From: Agrobacterium albertimagni AOL15
GTDB taxonomy: Bacteria; Pseudomonadota; Alphaproteobacteria; Rhizobiales; Rhizobiaceae
DNA length: 64,000 bases
Reading direction: 5' to 3'
Assembly: GCF_000300855.1 (NCBI RefSeq)
Contig: NZ_ALJF01000015.1
Span: 1 to 64,000, forward strand
The notes beneath the pieces were generated by a model. The model had not been told where the DNA came from. It made no database searches and saw only the letters and a program-made list of their open reading frames with translations. The position numbers and the translations under genes are program-made. Of this stretch, positions 61,786 through 64,000 are shown piece by piece. How positions within the stretch are numbered: the first letter of the stretch is position 1; every line of letters begins with the position of its first letter.

Positions 61786-62317
61786 CAGTTTCTAGCCGGA
61801 AGATCACTTGCGCACAGCTCCGCACCCCACCGGACGCGACATGCGTGCGATGAACACAAAAGCTATCGTTCACGCATCGTCAGATGCGCGCCACAGCGAT
61901 GTTCCTGAGCATTTTCGTTTCGTTCCACACTCGACGCCTCTTCCGGGCGCCTTGACTTTCAAAACCATGCCATGAATGGTTTTTGTATTCAATAGACTTT
62001 TTTGGATAATTCGAAAATGGATTTTTCGTCGTCGATTTCGAGAAAAATCCATTCAATCCTGGCGACCGCTTGACGAGCTCACTGCCGCCCATAGTCGCCT
62101 TTCACGCGGCTTTCGTCCGGCAAATCAACCCGAATCCCGAAAGCCTCGCTTAGTTCTCAACCAATTAAGGCAGGCCACGCCAGTAGGTAAAGCTGCGCAC
62201 CTCGCCATCAGAACTTCCTAGATTTTGTATTCAAAATCCATTTGTGCCATTCTTTCTTTATGCCGCAGAATACGGCAGAGTGCGGCTCACTATCGAAGCC
62301 GACAGACGACGGAGCCA
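61786..62317. promoter_or_regulatory. Divergent regulatory region with inverted repeats
   Basis: 532 bp between the twelve-gene operon and the GntR-type gene. ATGGATTTTTC (62017-62027) is inverted as GAAAAATCCAT (62042-62052). GATTTTG and CAAAATC (62221-62238) make a second inverted repeat. TTTTGTATTCAA occurs at 61981-61992 and again at 62223-62234. The core AAAATCCATT appears near 62045, inverted near 62018 and at about 62236. These are likely GntR operators. No gene is supported here. Confidence 0.5.
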
Positions 62318-63328
62318 ATGAAGGAAGATCAGGCAGCCAGCAGCACCCAGCGGCGCTACGAGATCGCCGAGGACGTGCTTCGCAGCAACATCGAAACGGG
62401 CACGCTGCCACCAGGTCTCGTACTGCTGGAGGGGCCGATTGCAGATATTCTGCAGACCTCGCGCGCGCCGGTGCAACGCGCCCTGCAGACGCTGGAAGCG
62501 GAAGGGCTGGTACACCGCTTTTCCGGTCGCGGTTTTCTTGTGGGGCCACCAGGCACGGCTAGCGAGCCGAACCGGACCGATATCAAGTCGCTCGGCCTCG
62601 TGGTTCCGCGCCATGCCGACGAGGCGCTTCAAAGCCGCTCCTCCTGGGAGCGCATCTACAATACCGTAGAGGCGGATGTTGCCGGCTGCGTCGTGTTCGG
62701 ACGCTATCGCATTATCGAGATCGAGCTCGCCAACCATTTCAATGTCAGTCGCACGGTTGTGCGCGATGTGCTGACGCGCCTGCGCGAACGTGGACTTGTG
62801 CGAAAGAACCAGAGCTCGCACTGGATTGCAGGCCCGCTGACGGCGCAAACGGTCAAGGATCACTTCGTGCTGCGCAAGATGCTGGAGCCGCCGGCAATCC
62901 GCCTTGGCGCAGGCGCTATCGACCCCAGACGTCTCGACGCCCTTCTTCAGCACCTGCGTGCCACGGAAGCGACGAGCAATGCGGGTTCGCTCAGCGAGAT
63001 CGAGACAATCCAGTCCGAGTTCATCGAGTGCTGCGTCCTTGCGGCTCCGAACGACCGACTGAAGGACCTGGTGCGCAACAATCTCATGCCGGTCCTTGCC
63101 ACCGACCGCCTGCTTCGCCGTCTTGGCTTGCCTGGCGATCCCGCGATCATTACGGAACTGCGTCTGATCACAGAACTGCTTCTGCGTGGCGCGACCGAAG
63201 CTGCCGTATCGATGATGGAAACCCATCTTGAGGCTTCGCTGAACCGCACGATCGCCCAAATGAAGATCGTCGCCATCGTGCCCGGCCCAAGCGTCACGGC
63301 CGCCTATCTGACACCGGTTCTCGATTGA
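62318..63328 (+). CDS. GntR-family regulator with two winged-helix domains
   Basis: A 336-residue regulator; ATG 62318 is chosen as the family N-terminus follows (STQRRYEIAEDVLRSNIETG). Two consecutive GntR winged helices are seen: residues about 12-75 (LTTSRAPVQ-like: LQTSRAPVQRALQTLEAEGLV) and about 105-180 (LANHFNVSRTVVRDVLTRL). An FCD-type ligand domain follows. Single-HTH GntR proteins bind as dimers, so two domains per chain suggest a different operator reading. It is divergent from the twelve-gene operon and probably controls it. Confidence 0.85.
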   Translation: MKEDQAASSTQRRYEIAEDVLRSNIETGTLPPGLVLLEGPIADILQTSRAPVQRALQTLEAEGLVHRFSGRGFLVGPPGTASEPNRTDIKSLGLVVPRHADEALQSRSSWERIYNTVEADVAGCVVFGRYRIIEIELANHFNVSRTVVRDVLTRLRERGLVRKNQSSHWIAGPLTAQTVKDHFVLRKMLEPPAIRLGAGAIDPRRLDALLQHLRATEATSNAGSLSEIETIQSEFIECCVLAAPNDRLKDLVRNNLMPVLATDRLLRRLGLPGDPAIITELRLITELLLRGATEAAVSMMETHLEASLNRTIAQMKIVAIVPGPSVTAAYLTPVLD

Positions 63329-63385
63329 TCCATCCAAGGGAACGAGGACTGAACACAGCACAGCGACGAAGACCATTGGAGCCTC

Positions 63386-64000
63386 CTACGCCAGCACTTC
63401 ACGCAGATGGGCAAGTGCAGACTTTTGCGCCTTGCGCGCTTCCAGTGCCTCCTCCATCGTTACCCGGACGAACCGCGTTGGTGTATGTGGCTGCAATTGG
63501 CCGATGAGATCCATATCAGCGGAGATGACTGTACCGAGCATGAAATAGCCACCGCCTGAAACGGCATCGCGGTGCAGGATGATCGGTTCGGTGCCACCCG
63601 GGACCTGGATAGAGCCGTAGGGATAGCAGCTGTCGACGATGTTTGATGGATCGGAGCCCGCACCGAAAGGCGGTATGCGATCGACGAAATCGAGCTTGCG
63701 ACCACCCCGGAAGCGGTAGCCCATGCGGTCGGCCTCAGGTGCCACTTTCCACGTGTCCTCGAAGAAGTTCCGGCCCGCGTCTTCCGTGATGCGATGCCAG
63801 TAAAGACCCGGCAGGACACGAAGTTCTGCCGGCATCCCAGGCTTGCGGCGCAGGGCTTCGGGAACGGACTTTCCTTCGACACCACCCAGCGCTTCTCCGA
63901 CGGGCAGGTGATCACCGGCAGAAAGCGGCCGGCCGTTCAGGCCGCCGAGCGCCCCGATGGCATAGGTCGAGCGGGAACCGAGTGCAAGCGGCACATCGAT
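63386..64000 (-). CDS. PxpC/KipA-like biotin-dependent carboxyltransferase subunit (partial)
   Basis: The 3' part of a gene whose 5' end is beyond the window. The visible residues contain SRSTYAIGALGGLNGRPLSAGD, RVLPGLYWHRI, GYRFRGGRKLDFVD and ILHRDAVSGGGYFMLG, the pattern of 5-oxoprolinase subunit C (PxpC)/KipA and the related C-terminal part of urea amidolyase and urea carboxylase. Such proteins act with a PxpB-like partner and sometimes with biotin-carboxylase subunits in opening lactams or urea-like molecules. It converges on the GntR-type gene with a 57-bp gap. Confidence 0.88.
   Translation of the reverse strand: MDVPLALGSRSTYAIGALGGLNGRPLSAGDHLPVGEALGGVEGKSVPEALRRKPGMPAELRVLPGLYWHRITEDAGRNFFEDTWKVAPEADRMGYRFRGGRKLDFVDRIPPFGAGSDPSNIVDSCYPYGSIQVPGGTEPIILHRDAVSGGGYFMLGTVISADMDLIGQLQPHTPTRFVRVTMEEALEARKAQKSALAHLREVLA

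Noticed and set aside
1-64000. CRISPR arrays, tRNA and rRNA genes
   Set aside because: No regularly spaced palindromic repeats, cloverleaf-type or rRNA-like sequence was recognised on reading; a tRNA or covariance search was not possible here.

Overview
The window is GC-rich DNA with densely packed, often 1-8 bp overlapping genes, many ABC importers (five solute-binding proteins, four importer ATPases) and LacI, LysR, GntR, HxlR and Crp regulators. Gene types and codon use suggest an alphaproteobacterium of the Rhizobiaceae (Rhizobium/Agrobacterium relatives). The mix of catabolic modules, insertion-sequence debris and decayed toxin-antitoxin genes is typical of a plasmid, chromid or genomic island. 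No rRNA, tRNA or CRISPR array was seen.

Layout. 0-4 kb is a mobile-element-like segment: a G-rich hexamer repeat, a long tyrosine integrase, an HU-like protein and an ArdC-type antirestriction protein. 4.3-10.5 kb is an operon of a metallophosphoesterase and a Ugp-like sugar/phosphoester ABC importer, closed by a hairpin and a convergent LacI regulator. 11-13 kb holds an HxlR regulator (with an SCP2-like C-terminus) and a methyltransferase. 13.2-19.8 kb, all minus strand, is a glycan operon (GT4 glycosyltransferase fused to a toroid-like domain, a GH130 enzyme, an AGE epimerase) preceded by six small rhizobial-type genes. 20.2-22.7 kb is an IS91-family element with its own tyrosine recombinase. 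23-29.4 kb is a LysR regulator divergent from a pseudo-esterase and an RND efflux pair. 30-32.5 kb has a Crp/Fnr-type regulator and a beta-CASP metallo-beta-lactamase-fold protein. 33-42.5 kb is an AfuABC-like importer with two tandem binding proteins, a fused permease and a phosphatase, divergent from a two-component system. 42.8-49.3 kb is accessory: DUF1349-like protein, nuclease-like protein, a frameshifted gene, an AbiE-type toxin-antitoxin operon with palindromic operators, an istB remnant and a dead parDE pair.

49.9-61.8 kb is a twelve-gene minus-strand operon: ATPase, two permeases, two SDR dehydrogenases, exported binding protein, second ATPase, NodB-family deacetylase, small CxxC protein, CobW GTPase, a second binding protein with no signal peptide, and an amidase. 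A divergent GntR regulator with two predicted DNA-binding domains follows, then the start of a PxpC-like carboxyltransferase gene running off the right edge. Together these suggest uptake and hydrolysis of an amide, cyclic imide or other nitrogenous organic compound. This is the best candidate for an undescribed system: it has two different ATPases for one permease pair, one of them lacking the switch histidine, and an apparently cytoplasmic binding-protein paralogue.
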